This document shows positions 23,308 through 35,558 of a stretch of 64,000 nt of DNA, piece after piece. How positions within the stretch are numbered: the stretch's first letter is position 1; each line of letters begins with the position of its first letter. The stretch comes from Anolis sagrei (Eukaryota; Chordata; Lepidosauria; Squamata; Anolidae), in assembly GCF_037176765.1 (NCBI RefSeq), contig NC_090034.1, positions 21,609,375 to 21,673,374 on the forward strand, written 5' to 3'. The notes under the pieces are model-generated. The model had not been told where the DNA came from and did not search any database. It saw only the letters and a list, made by a program, of their open reading frames with translations. The translations under genes and the position numbers were made by a program.

Positions 23308-24093
23308 ATTTTGAGGGTGGCAAGGGACAGGTGACAGAGGTGCCTTGCCTAAAATGGCCAGGAATTGAGCCTCCTCTGCCAAAGCATGGTGGGGCCTTGC
23401 TAAACTACAAATCCCAGGATGCAGCCATGGTCGACCCACCTGTAATGCATGGCACATTTTATCCTGGTTGTAATTGGAGGCCCGCTAATTGGCACTTTGA
23501 GAAAAGTCTCCGCAGGATTGTCCTTATTAGAGAAGCAGCAGATTCAATTAACGCAAACACTCCTGCCCTTTAAGTGTCCCAGATTGACAAGGACAGATCC
23601 CTATTCCTCCTTTACTTGCCTTAAAGCATCCTCTGCCTGGAGTGGTTGCTTCCTTTAAAGGTCACAGCAGAACCAAATAGTATAGATGGGGAAATGGAGG
23701 GGGAAAGGTGGCAATGCTGGTCTAGAGCATCCAAAACAGCTTAAGCTCAACAGGGACTTTTGTCATCTATGCCGGGAGATGCTGCATCTGCGGGTGGATT
23801 AGAAGCAAAGCGCAGGGAAGGATTATTCTTAGCCATAAGGGGAAGGGGCAGCACATGGGGTCGCATTACGTGAGAACTCATGCGGAATCCCAAAGGGACA
23901 GCAAGGAGGACAACCTAAAGATCTTGGGCACCAACTGGGCTTCTGACGGTCTCCTCCCTCCTTGAAAGACATGCCAATCTGCTCCTGGTTTCAGTCAGAA
24001 CTCGCCAAAGTGTTGATTGCATTTCGGAGAGGTATTTCAGTCACTTGGAGACCTTTTAACAAATTCTCCCTAAAATATTGGATGGTTCTACTG
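23308..24093. other. Intergenic, nothing assigned
   Basis: Mostly unique sequence. A short 'ctaaactacaaatcccaggatgc' piece near 23400 is MITE-like. Confidence 0.4.
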
Positions 24094-24227
24094 CAGGAAT
24101 GGGGAAACTTGGGCCCTCCAGGTGTTTCGGACTTCAACTCCCACAATTCCTAACAGCTGGTAGGCTGTTAGGAATTGTGGGAATTGAAGTCCAAAACACC
24201 TGGAGGCCCCAAGTTTGCGCATGCCTG
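24094..24227. mobile_element. hAT-type hairpin MITE
   Basis: Near-palindrome of about 134 bp: the arm 'ccaggtgtttcggacttcaa' reappears inverted. Flanks 'ttctactg' and 'ttctgctg' match at 7 of 8 bases, the expected hAT target duplication. Confidence 0.75.
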
Positions 24228-24689
24228 TTCTGCTGGGATGGATGCAAGAGCCACCTCTGCACAATCATTTGGTGTTTATATAATCATTATAAAACCCAAG
24301 AACAATCTCTGAATGTGGACAAGCGCAAGATCATTATGTGACACCAGACGCTCAAATGAGACTCATAATGTGGCCAACAAACGAAAACAAAAGATGCCAA
24401 ATGCAGGATTCATCAGTAGAGAAAAGTATATGCTATAGTATGCCTTCCCGACAGATGGCCATCCAGAGATGGAGACTCCACCAGACTCCAAGGCAACATA
24501 TGCCACAGTTGAATAGTCCTTATTATACTTTCCCCTCCAAATGGTTAGGTGGAATCTCTTTTTTTACAATTTGGCTCCATTTAGTCCTAGTCTCCAGTGC
24601 AGCGGAAAGCAAGCCTCGCTCCCCCCTAATATGATATCCTTTCCGATATTTAAACACGATTAACAATCAACTCAACTTTCCTGGTGAAC
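24228..24689. other. Intergenic, nothing assigned
   Basis: No named repeat or exon-like frame seen. Confidence 0.4.
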
Positions 24690-24982
24690 CTGGAAATCTT
24701 TTAGGGTATTTTGCATATTATTATGGAATTATTCTTATTCTTATTACTACTATTATTGTTATTATCGCTATTATTACTATTATTGTATTATTATTACTAT
24801 TACTACCATTATTACTATTATTGTTGCTATTATTATCGTATTATTACTATGACTGCAATTGTTACTATTACTATTATCACTATTATCACCATTATCATTA
24901 TTACTACTACTAGTATTATCACTATTGCTATTATTGCTACTATTATCACTATTACTCTTATTACTACTATTATCACTATTAA
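24690..24982. repeat. Degenerate (ATT/ACT/ATC)n microsatellite
   Basis: About 290 bp of imperfect trinucleotide repeats running directly into a SINE. A similar block (25247-25300) separates the two SINE copies. Confidence 0.85.
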
Positions 24983-25245
24983 TGGAGCCCCCAGTGGCGC
25001 AGTGGGTTAAACCCCTGTGCCGGCAGAACTGAAGACCGACAGGTCGCAGGTTCGAATCCGGGGAGAGGCGGATGAGCTCCCTCTATCAGCTCCAGCTCCT
25101 CATGTGGGGACATGAGAGAAGCCTCCCACAAGGATGATAAAACATCAAATCATCTGGGCGTCCCTTGGGCAACGTCATTGCAGACGGCCAATTCTCTCAC
25201 AACAGAAGCGACTTGAGGTCCTGACACGACCAAACAAAAATCACT
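24983..25245 (+). mobile_element. tRNA-derived squamate SINE
   Basis: Pol III A box in 'agtggcgcagtgggttaaac' and B box ggttcgaatcc at 25049-25059. The body contains 'catgagagaagcctcccaca', and the end is 'agcgacttgaggtcctgaca'. Looks intact at the promoter. Confidence 0.85.
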
Positions 25246-25301
25246 ATTAATACTATTATCACTACTACTATTACTGCTATTATCACTATTATTATTGCTA
25301 T

Positions 25302-25562
25302 TGGAGCGCCCAGTGGCGCAGTGGGTTAAACCCTTGTGCCGGCAGGACTGAAGACCAAAGGGTTGCAGGCTCAAATCGGTTGAGAGCGCGGATGAGCTCC
25401 CTTCGTCAGCTCCGGCTCCCCATGTGGGGGCATGAGAGAAGCCTCCCACAAGGATGGTAAAACATTAAAACATTCTGTCATCCCCTGGGCAATGTCCTTG
25501 TAGACAGCCAATTCTCTCATGGCAGAAGCGACTTGCAGTTTCTCAAGTCTCTCCTGACACAA
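25302..25562 (+). mobile_element. tRNA-derived squamate SINE, second copy
   Basis: Same family and orientation as the copy at 24983. The B box is altered ('ggctcaaatcgg'). It ends 'tctcctgacaca' followed by an (ATT)n tail at 25568-25612. Confidence 0.85.
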
Positions 25563-25568
25563 AAAATG

Positions 25569-25612
<44 letters not shown>
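25563..25612. repeat. (ATT)n microsatellite
   Basis: About 14 clean units at the SINE 3' end. Confidence 0.85.
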
Positions 25613-28033
25613 GCTTAAGGGTTGCTTCCCTGCGGATGGAGCAAATCTCCAAGCTCTTAAGAAATTCTTATGTGCAAATTATGCCCTTTGCTGAAGCAAT
25701 GACTATGAGCCTTTCCATATTTATGGTCCCAAATTCCACTTACAGTGCCATGTGATCCTCTTTCTTTATCCCTGGACATTGAAAACCATTCACTCCCAGA
25801 ATTCTAATGTTCGCTTTCCTGGGGTCTCTTTGCTTGCACCTTTTCTTTGGGTCCCTAAATGTGATTACAAGATGGGGAATTTCAGAGAGGGGCAGAATTC
25901 CTATTTGGAGGCAATGCCCCTTACAAAACGGGAAGAGGTTTGCTAGAAATGTGGGATTGAAGGGGCATTGGATGGGGACATCTTTGCTGCCTTTTGCATG
26001 TGATGCCCTGAGGTCAACATGGGCAGAGCGCCCAAATCGAGGGATAAGCCTCACTTTTGTTTTGCAAAGCAAAGGGGGAAGTGTGCAGAATGAGGCTACC
26101 AAGGCTTGTCATTCCATTGCCCAGCTGAATTATAGGTTTTTCAAGGGATTATTCTCCCTTTCCATAGGCACAAAGAGTCCAGATTTTCTGAACTAAGATG
26201 CATACCAACTTAGTAGTGAAATGCATGGGTTTTTTGGGGGTGGGGGGCATAAATGCAACCCATTTCTTTTGCAATCTTTATACAAAGCTTGGCCTCTCAG
26301 GAAGGAAACTGCGGTGCCAAAACAGACAAAGGGAAAGATAACAGGGCGAAGGAAAGAATGCGGGGAATTTGCAACCTCACGCCATCATTTGCAGAAACAA
26401 CAATTGAATGTCACGCTGGATGCACATTTTCTGTATTTATCTTCATTTTGGCATCCCATTCAGAAGTGGCATATAATCAGATGTCAATAAAACAGATGTT
26501 TGTTTTTAAAAGTGACACAAGGCTTTCTATGCCAGTTCTCCTTTTCTCCTCTGTCTAGTTAAAGCTTGTTTAGCAGCATTGGCAGCGAGAAGTAAAATCA
26601 AGGGGGCGGGGGCGGGGAGGGTGCTTCAGGGAAATTTCAGAAAGTTCAAAATGTTTTTCTTTATTTCTGCATGGCTTATCTAACCTGTTTGTTTCATTTG
26701 GGACAAATTTTGGATTTTTAAAGATGGTAAAAACATACAGCCTTACTCTCCATTTTGGGGGGGAACTCCCTTTCTTTCTATTTGTTATAGTCATCTTCAG
26801 GAAGACATTGGGTTTGTTAACCTTTGCGTATATGAAAATGGTAAAAAAAACCCACCTTGTTTGGAGGAGGCTAAGGAACTTGTCAAACTACAACTCCCAG
26901 AGGTCCATAGCACTGAGTTAAAGTGGAGCCAAACTGAATGCATTATGCAGTGTAGAAGCACCCATAACCTGCAACAGTTCTGATTTAAACATTGCAATTA
27001 ATCCTTATCAGTCCTATTTTCCAAATGCTTTTAAAATGCCCTGTTTTCTCTCTTTCCTCTTCTGATTTTGTTGTCAAACATGAATTTAGGAGGCCCTGCC
27101 GAAGCAGAAGCCAGCCAGAGGCAAAAAGAGGATCCGGACACCTGGCGAGACAATAAGCACCCAGAAAGAATTTTCCCTATTTTTCCCAAATAAATCTCAC
27201 CAAGTTGAAGAAAATGCCACTGAGTTGTTTATTTCATTCCAGCTGGAATGGATGACGATTGCAGTAATCTGCCAACAAAATCGACATGCCCACTGGGAAA
27301 AAAGATAGAATATTTATAGCCTTCCGATTCAAAAGTTCCCATGCCCCCCCCCCCCCCCGAGCTGGCTTTGTTATGATTGGCTGTTACGCCAGCAAACCAG
27401 CAGGAGAGCCAATGGCGGCCTGAGCCCTGCTTTAGCCGCTCAGTCAATGAGGGAGAAGTGAGGCAGGCAACAGGGAAACAATGAAAGAAACAAAAAGATG
27501 ACAGGATAAAAATGACTAATGTTTGTCCAAGCGGTCAGTGATAGCTTAAGCTCTCGAGCTGAGCCAAGGTTATTATCGATATCTTTTGAATTAACATATT
27601 GGTCTTAGCTCAGGGGCTAGATTCCTTGTTTTCTTCCTTTCTGGGTATGGGATCCACTGATGAAGTTTGGGGCTGGTTTCGGCCAGTTGAATTGACACAA
27701 TGGAAAAGCCTGTAGTGAAATCATAATTCCTCGCAGACAGGAAAACACCCTTTGTTTTGAGTGATCCAAATGTCCATAGGTCTAATCTCTTCAGATGGTC
27801 TAATCTTTTGCCCTCCGAGGTCTGATTTGATAAGAACCATTTATTGTTCATGCAAATGAGTTTTGGTTGAGTCCTTTGTGCAGGGATTAACTGGCTCAGG
27901 AAATTGGGAACGCTTCCTGGAGTCATGAGGTGCTGGATTCATGAAGAAGGTGGCTTTTTCCTTCATTTTTCAAAATGCAGACACACTCATATATAATGAT
28001 ATGGGGAAGGGGAACATACAAGGAATTCATAAG
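25613..28033. other. Intergenic, nothing coding recognised
   Basis: Holds a MITE-like fragment near 26880-26960 ('caaactacaactcccagag'), a poly-C run near 27347 and otherwise unique sequence. Short open frames have no recognisable motif. Confidence 0.4.
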
Positions 28034-28041
28034 GCATAGAT

Positions 28042-28176
28042 CAGTGGTTCTCAACCTGGGGTCCTCAGATGTTTTTGGCCTTCAACTCCCAGAAATCCTA
28101 ACAGCTGGCAAACTGGCTGGGATTTCTGGGAGTTGTAGGCCAAAAACATCTGGGGACCCCAGGTTGAGAACCACTG
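28042..28176. mobile_element. hAT-type hairpin MITE with intact target duplication
   Basis: Ends 'cagtggttctcaacctgggg' and its inverse. The two halves form an almost perfect hairpin. The 8-bp duplication gcatagat is seen at 28034-28041 and 28177-28184, the hAT signature. Confidence 0.9.
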
Positions 28177-28184
28177 GCATAGAT

Positions 28185-28620
28185 CATGCAAAGTCAAAGG
28201 GGAACCATGTCAGCCCTCCCTCCCGCTAAATTTCATCAAAAGTCCATAAAGTTTGGTGAAAATCATGAGGAGATCCAAAGGGATTTTACAACAGGGTTTC
28301 TGAGAGTTCCAAAAGTCCTTTAAAGTTGATAAAAGTTCATGAGGGTTGGGGAAAGTGTGTAAAAGTCCTAGAGAAGTCCATGGGGAGCATACTGGAGTCA
28401 ATGGGAGCAGTGAGAAATCGGAGTCCATTCATAAAACAGGCGTTTAATTCATGAAAAAGGAATCCAATTAACTAATAAATAAATAGCCAAATTGGTCAGA
28501 TGTTAGTTTGGGTTACAGGGGCGTTGCCATGCGGGGCCATGGAAGAAGCCTTAGGTTCCCACATGGAGGAAAGATAGGGGATTATAGGATCATTCCAGCA
28601 TGGTATCCTTGGTAAAACTA
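28185..28620. other. Unassigned, repeat-like
   Basis: Phrases such as 'agtccataaag' and 'agtccatggggag' recur, as in an old interspersed repeat, but I cannot name the family. Confidence 0.3.
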
Positions 28621-29652
28621 TGAGGTCCTGAACCGGTGCTTGGCCGCTGTGACGGTCTGGATGAGGGCGAACAAATTGAAATTGAATCCAGACAAGACAG
28701 AGGTACTCCTGGTCAGTCGTAAGGCCGAACAGGGTATAGGGTTACAGCCTGTGTTGGATGGGGTCGCACTCCCCCTGAAGACGCAGGTTTGCAGTTTGGG
28801 TGTGATCCTGGACTCATCGCTGAGCCTGGAACCTTAGGTTTCGGCGGTGACCAGGGGAGCATTCGCAGTTAAAACTCGTGCACCAACTGCGCCCGTACCT
28901 TGGGAAGTCTGACTTGGCCATGGTAGTCCACGCTCTGGTTACATCCCGTTTAGACTACTGCAACGCTCTCTACGTGGGGTTGCCTTTGAAGACGGCTCGG
29001 AAGCTCCAGCTAGTCCAACGCTCGGCAGCCATGGTACTAACAGGAGCAGAGCGCAGGGAGCATACAACTCCTCTGCTGCACCAGCTCCACTGGCTGCCGA
29101 TTTGCTACCAGGCTCAATTCAAAGTGCTGGCGTTGGCCTATAAAGCCCTAAACGGTTCTGGCCCAAGTTACCTATCCGAACGTATCTCTGCCTATCAGCC
29201 CGCCAGGACCCTAAGATCTTCTGGGGAGGCCCTGCTCTCTATCCCGCCTGCTTCACAGGTGCGGCTGGCGGGGACGAGAGACAGGGCCTTTTCTGTGGTG
29301 GTCCCCCGGCTGTGGAACGCCCTTCCCATGGAGGTAAGATCAGCCCCCTCGCTGATGGTGCTCCGAAGAAGATTAAAAACTTGGATGTTTGAACGGGCAT
29401 TCGGTTAAACAGTGCAATCAATGTGATGATTTCAGGAATTGGAAAATCGGACGACGAATTGGATCATGATTCTTGTTATGAGATGTATTGTGTTATCTAC
29501 TGTTGTGTTAATATTGTATATTATGCTTTTGTGGTTTTATATTGTATATCGTGTTGATTTTTATTCTTGTTGTAAACCGCGTTGAGTCGCCTGTTAGGCT
29601 GAGAAACTGCGGTATACAAGCAAAGCAAATAAATACATAAATAAATAAATAA
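28621..29652 (+). mobile_element. L2-type LINE, 5'-truncated
   Basis: Same family as the copy at 21441 but on the other strand. Frames 28640-28837 and 28878-29408 carry NKLKLNPDKTEVLLVSR and SRLDYCNALYVGLPLK, interrupted once near 28840. It ends 'aactgcggtatacaa', then (AAAT)n. Confidence 0.85.
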
Positions 29653-29796
29653 TTCCCTGATCTTGAACTATCTTTTACAGAATCTTGGGGGGGGGGGGGG
29701 GGGGTTCACCTCCGACTTAAATTTCCTCCATGATCCTCAGCTGACTTCAGTTGCTGCAAATGTATTTTGTATTCAGAGAAGGAAGCAAAAATTTGC

Positions 29797-29835
<39 letters not shown>

Positions 29836-30829
29836 TGTCTGGGTTATATCTGCAAACCATTGCAGCCTCTCCTAGCCTGCATGTCCTTCCTCATGGATAA
29901 CTTTTGATATTGGCATCACAATTTGCAAAGCAAAACCCTTAATGCAAAAAGGCACCAAATGCAAGAGCTGTAGGTGAAGGCCACTGCAGGGTGCTATGAG
30001 GAACGGAAGCCACTTGCCAATTTGGGGAATATCATTGCAGACATAATAAAATATACTAATCATGGACCTTTCCAAGATAATCATTACTTGTCCACACACG
30101 TCCCAGTTTCCACATTTGTGACTGTATGGAAAGCATGCTTTTCCCAATTGGAGCAGGCAAAAGCAAACTGCTGCATCCTCATTCATCCCCTTTTGCCATT
30201 TGGACCACATTTGGATACTTTTTGGCTACTTCTCCATGTGTAAAATGTTGGAAAGTATGCGGCAGCCTGCTTGGAAACGCTCCTTCATGTTCATTGTAAA
30301 ATATGCTTTTGTTGACGTTTCCTTCCCATCAGCAGAGGTCTCCAAGGAGCCTGGCATACTTTTGTTGTGTTTTCTTTATCCGCTTTCCCCCTCTCTTTCT
30401 TGCAACGGGCAGAGGATACCCTTTGGAGTTTGACCCCCGCATCCCTGATAAGGCGTCCCATTCCCTTGCTGGGCACACAAGGCTCAAACAGTAACCAGGG
30501 CACCAGGAATGCGACCTTTCCGGCTATAAAATTCACACTTTCCCCACAATTATTTAAGCCAATGCAAGGATCAGTAAGCAGTCGGTGGCACCAAAGAGGG
30601 TGAGTCTCATCTCCAATTTGGGCTTCTTCTCGTTAGAATGGACTCGAACGTTAACAAAAAAGTTTGCAAAGTTTGAAAGCTGTTTGGCTGTGCAGTCTGA
30701 GGGACCCTCCCACACAACTGAATAAAATCCCACATTTTCTGCTTTGAACTGGAATATATGGCAGTGTGGACTCAGATAACCCAGTTCAAAGCAAATATTG
30801 TGGAATTTTCTGCCTTGATATTCTGGGTG
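29653..30829. other. Intergenic: poly-G run, (ATT)n, unique sequence
   Basis: A G homopolymer of about 16 near 29687-29702 and an (ATT)n array at 29796-29834. The remainder shows nothing nameable. Confidence 0.45.
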
Positions 30830-31905
30830 ATATGGCTGTGAAGAAGGACCCTCAGTCTCCTTCTCTGGAGGTCTTTAACCAGAGGCATATGTTAGGAGGG
30901 TTTGGGTGGTATCTTCCTATCTGGCAGAAAGGGTTGGGTTGGATGGCCTCTAGGGCCCCCATCTAATGTTATTCATCCATCCATCTATTGGACAAGTCTG
31001 GTAAAATCTCTTTCTCTGGAGGTTTTTAAACAAAGGCTGGATGGGCATCTGTTGGGAGGGATCGAGTCGTATCTTCCTTCATTGCGGAAAAGGGTTGGAC
31101 AAGATGGCCCTTGGGGACCCCATTCCAACTCTCAGATTTTATATAATAATACAAAATGCTGCCTTAGGAAGGGGTGGATTCTCCTTCTCTGGAGGCCTTT
31201 AAAACAGAGGCTGGATGGCCATCTGTCAAGCGGACTTGGATGGTATATTTCTGCCTGATAGAAGGGGGCTGACCCTGACGTTTCTAGGATTCAACGATTT
31301 TATGATTCTAGGGCCATCTGTCAGGAGGCTTTGGATTGTATCTTTCAGTCTCACAGAAAAGGTTGTTCTGGATTGCCTCCCACCCATGCATCCATACATC
31401 AGTCTATTGGACAAGTCTGATAAATCTCTCCCTCTGGATGGCTAGATGAGTATCCATCAGGAGGGGTCGGGTTGTATAGTCCTTAATTGCAAAAGGGGGT
31501 GGGGTGGACTAAATGGCTCTTGGGAGACCCCTTCCAACTTTCAGATTCTATAATATATTGCCATCTAGCCCTACCTTGTTTTGCAATTAAAGATTTCCCT
31601 TCTCTGGAGGCCTTTAAACAGAGGCTGGATTACCATCTGTCAGGAGGGTTTGGATGGTGTCTTTCTGTCTGGCAGAAAGGGTCAAGCTGAATGGCCTATA
31701 GGGTTCCCATCCAGTATTATTCATCCATCCATACATCAATCTATTGGACAAGTCTGGTGAATCCCCTTCTCTGGATGGATGAATGGGTATCTGTTGGAAG
31801 GGATCAGGTTGTATTTTCCTTCATTTCAGAAAGAGGTTGGGCCAGATGGACTTTGGAGGTCCCATCCAGGGTCCAGATGTGTCCATCCAGGCCCAGAGCT
31901 TTGAA
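30830..31905 (+). repeat. Tandem array built from a CR1-like 3' tail
   Basis: Five to seven degenerate units of 'tctctggaggcctttaaaca', 'gaggctggatggccatctgt', 'gtctggcagaaagggttgg...actggatggcc'. A second phrase, 'ttcatccatccat...attggacaagtctggt', recurs near 30965, 31385 and 31720, showing a higher-order unit of roughly 340-420 bp. Confidence 0.7.
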
Positions 31906-32179
31906 AAGCATCAATTTCATAGCATCACAGCATCATAGGCTTCAAAGCGACTCCAAGGGCCACCCAGTCCAGGCTCCCTGGCAGGCAACAATGGGCATTG
32001 GGTTGCCACTTTCCATGGCTCCTCCGCTTCAATGCCCCTCTTGTTCTCCGGCCTCCCGCCCCCAAGCCTTTGTGCCAAGGAGGAAACTGAGCCGGCTGTG
32101 CTCTGAATCCACAAAATGGCCAAGTTTTCCATCGCTTGGAGGCTGCAAGCCGAGAGGAGTGTTGCTCTTCTTCTTGCAG

Positions 32180-32218
32180 GTGGAGATGGAGGGCCAAAAA
32201 CGGCCTCGGCGCCGACAG
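32180..32218 (+). other. Candidate 39-nt exon
   Basis: Bounded by a strong acceptor ('ttcttcttgcag') and a strong donor (CAG|gtgagt). Open in one frame: VEMEGQKRPRRRQ. It may be a 5' non-coding or leader exon of SLC5A11, 3.3 kb upstream of its ATG, or an exon of an unseen gene. Splice quality is seen; assignment is guesswork. Confidence 0.35.
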
Positions 32219-32686
32219 GTGAGTCCTTCGGTGGCACCTGGGACATCCTGTACGAAGTGCTCAGCATTTGATCTTGGGGTAAAGGTCCTTTCCAAATGCA
32301 GGAAAGGCCTCTGTTTCTCATAGCATACAATTGCCCTCACCTGGGCATCTTGCATTTAGCATTCTTTATATTACTGCCTGTATCGGAAAGGTTCAACTGT
32401 GTTAAGTACTATTATATTGTGTTGTATTTGCAGAGCTGTGCTCCAAGTTGGTGAAAGCCTTCTTGTTTGTCATAGCACACGATTGCCCTCTGTTATTCTT
32501 ACTAATTTTTAGTATATTTCTATTTTGCTTCTCTCTTAAATAAGACCTAAAACAGCTATGTATCTGCATTTAGCATGCTTTGTCCATATCGGTGATCACT
32601 GCCTATATCAAAACAGTCAGTCTGTGTTTCGCCTATTTTATTTTATTTGGTGTGAAAGATCTCTGTCATAGCAGGTGCTAGCCCTC

Positions 32687-32688
<2 letters not shown>

Positions 32689-32735
<47 letters not shown>

Positions 32736-32826
32736 TGAAACACAACAAGATTAGTACACAGCAAACAAGATCACTATGCTGGTTGTATTGGATCAAAAGT
32801 CAAACACTTCCCAAGTGTCTAGGAAT
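32689..32826 (-). mobile_element. REL-type LINE 3' end with (ATT)n tail
   Basis: 'gaaacacaacaagattagta...cacttcccaagtgtctagga' is the same 3' terminal sequence found at 39.5, 50.7 and 57.2 kb. The (ATT)n array (32689-32732) is at the element's 3' end; a second array follows at 32830-32865. Confidence 0.65.
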
Positions 32827-33158
32827 TGTTATTGTTATTATTATTATTATTATTATTATTGTTATTATATACCACTTCCCTCTCTTAAAAGAGATTCAAA
32901 GCATCTCTGTATTCTGCATTTGGAATAATTTGCATTGTCTCTTTCTCCATCAGAAAAGTCCAACTGTAGTTAAGAACATTTTTTATTTGATTTGATTTGC
33001 AAATATATTCCTCATATTAGCAAACGGCTTCTGGTTGTCATAGTACAGTCCGTTGCTTTTGCCTACATCCCTTGCATTTTGTGCCTCTTGCATTAAAGAC
33101 TGCATTGGCAAACCTGGGCTCACTTTGCAAATCTGCTTGCTGGGTTGTGTCTATAAGG

Positions 33159-33517
33159 CAGTGGTTCCCAACCTGTGGTCTGTGGACCATCAGTGGTCTG
33201 CAAGAACTAAAATATGGTCTGTGGCCTCACAGTTACTACACTGAAACCCTCTTATAGTGCCGAGGCTTATTAAATATGGTTTTCTGTGGGCAAGTAGATG
33301 GCAACTACTGGGTGGCATATGTTCTTTATCAGAAACTATAGCTGATGTGGTCTATCCATGCGATTTTCTGAATCAGCACCCCAAATAACCAAACCAATCC
33401 TGAAGTTGAGCAAAACATGATTCGCAACCTTTTTGGTACTATTGTTGGAGAGTGGTCCTTGGTCAAAGTGATCCCTGGTCAAGTGGTCCCTGGTCAAAAA
33501 AAGGTTGGGAACCACTC
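33159..33517. mobile_element. Non-autonomous hAT (Charlie-like) element
   Basis: 359 bp with termini 'cagtggttcccaacct' and 'aggttgggaaccactc'. Flanks 'ctataagg' and 'gtataagg' match at 7 of 8, an hAT target duplication. Non-coding. Confidence 0.8.
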
Positions 33518-33654
33518 GTATAAGGAAAGACCTCTCTACAGGAAAGAAAACAGATGATTTGCAGGGGATAAACATTCCCCTTGATGTGTGATTTGTCCCA
33601 CAACAAACAGACCGGTTTGCTTCAACTGGGTGGTTGTTTAGGGCAGGGAAAGCA

Positions 33655-33905
33655 CTAGGGGCATCTACACTATGGGGTTAATACCGGTTTGACACCACTT
33701 TCACTACTTGTTCAATTTCATGGAAACCTGGAAGTTGTAATTTTTACAAGACCTTTGCCTTCCTTGGCTGGATGGAGTTTGTGCACCGCTTTCTCAATGC
33801 GATGGGCTCCTGGGATTTGTAGATTGGCAGAGAAGGCCAGAGACCTTGGGAAACTACAGCTCCCACAACTTCGTAGCATGAAGCATGGCAGGGAAAGTAC
33901 CCTGA
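33655..33905. mobile_element. Palindromic MITE family, copy
   Basis: Starts 'gcatctacactatggggtta...gacaccact' and contains 'ggaaactacagctcccacaa...gcatggcaggg'. Related pieces lie near 34500-34600, 35005-35165, 39408-39487 and 62965-63016. No transposase. Confidence 0.55.
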
Positions 33906-34235
33906 GACCGGTATCTGCACCATGGAGGATGGCACACAGGTGGACCTGTTGTGCCAGGGGAACTTCCTGCCACTTGAATGGGATTGAAGCCAATTGGGAA
34001 ATGACACAAGGAGAGGTTTGGCTGCAAGCCTGGCCCCATCCTGCAGCCAGGAGCACCCTTCAGCCAAGGAGGCAAACCCGTTTGTCCGCTCCTGGGGAAC
34101 TTGCCCTCGGCAGAGGACTCCTTCGGGGAGTTTCACTCCTTCCTGGCCTGGCTGGAGGTGACCCCTTGACCGTGAGTGTCCTTTCTCATCTTTGGCTCCA
34201 AGGAAGGGTCTGGACAGGTGCCCCGTCTCTTCTAG

Positions 34236-34718
34236 TTTGGGGTGCTATGCAGGATTGGAACTGTCTGATCCTTGAATGGGAAACCCAGGGAGGAGGAGGA
34301 CTGCCATCTGTTATCATTATCATTATCATTACTGTTGAAGCTTTTTTGTTTCTGGTTTTGGGTGCAAAGCAGGGCAGAACCTTGGCTGATCCTTGAATGA
34401 GATTGGTGAATTGGGGAAAACTCCTGTCTACAACAACAACAACAACAACAACAATTGGTGTGAATACTGGATTGGCGTGGATACTGAGCTCAAGATGCTT
34501 TCCCTGCCATGCCTCAATGCTACGGAGTCGTGGGAGTTGTAGTTTCCCAAGGCCTTCTCTGCCAAAACTACAAACCCCAGGATCCCATCACATTGAGAAA
34601 TCTGTGCCAAACTTATGTTGTTGTTGTTGCTATTGTTATTATGACATCTTCAGGTTTGGGTTTTTGATCCAAACAGGGAATGGTTGATCCCTAAATGTGA
34701 GGTACGCAGGTTGTATAA

Positions 34719-34765
<47 letters not shown>

Positions 34766-34995
34766 GTGGTTTTAATTTTGGATGTTAAGCAGGGCTGGAC
34801 CTGGCTGCTTTCCAAATGGGAGACTCCAGGGAAAGGATTGAAAGAAGACTCTTAGTTTTGGATGCTAAGTTGGGTCTGGCTGTTTCCTGAGTGGAAGCAT
34901 CCAAGTTATTTGCATCGTTGTTGTTTCTTATATCTCTTATAATTTTGGGTGCTAGGCAGGGCTGGGTCTGGCCATTCCCTGGATGGGAGACCAGT
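34236..34995 (+). repeat. Cluster of 5S-rRNA-like fragments
   Basis: About five degenerate repeats resemble the second half of vertebrate 5S rRNA (GCTAAGCAGGGTCGG...TTGGATGGGAGACC): near 34236, 34346, 34655, 34768 ('gttaagcagggctggacctg') and 34945 ('ggatgggagacc'). An (ATT)n array lies within (34722-34765). Too diverged to be functional 5S genes; likely retroposed or tandemly spread. Confidence 0.55.
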
Positions 34996-35004
34996 TTGAA
35001 GCCG

Positions 35005-35165
35005 CCTTCAACGCCATGGCCAAGTGCTGTGCATTGCTGGGAAGTTGTAGTTTGGGAGGCACCAACCCTTTGGGCATAGAAGGCAAAAGACCTTGTGAAA
35101 CTACACCTCCCAGGCTTGAAATAGCATCAAAGTAGTGGCATCATGCATTCCTCCTGCGGTGCAGA
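35005..35165. mobile_element. MITE fragment
   Basis: 'gctgggaagttgtagtttgg' and the inverted 'gtgaaactacacctcccagg' with 'gcagatgcacc' belong to the same palindromic family as the copy at 33655. Confidence 0.5.
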
Positions 35166-35558
35166 TGCACCTTGCCAATGCTACGGATCTAGCAAAACAG
35201 ACAAGGCAGTGAATGGCTGAATACATTTTTGGATTTGGGGGAATCTTTGCACACTCTGCAGGCCTCCTTTCCTTGCAAGTCCTGCCCCCAAACCCCACTC
35301 TTTCTTTCCGGCGGTTGATCTGTCATGTTGCCCTTGGCTCTCTCCCCGGAATCTGGCTGTTTCTCTTCCCGCTGGACAAACAAGCACTTGGGCCACCTGA
35401 CCCTTGCTTGCCTTGGGCCCTTTCTTTCCTGGGTTGGTCCCAAAGTCAAAGCAGGGCACATATTTGGCCAACAATGTCTCCTAGGGAACCAGGCCCTTTG
35501 TAATCCCTATCTCTTTGGGCCAGATAAGTGTATTGGGAAGTAAAGGCACCCAGGAGCC

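Noticed and set aside
27591-27926. 111-codon minus-strand frame
   Set aside because: No motif, no splice context, no known family resemblance.
34060-34165. Exon-like segment encoding DSFGEFHSFLAWLE with a donor-like gtgag
   Set aside because: The attractive frame meets a stop before the good donor, and it overlaps MITE-like sequence.
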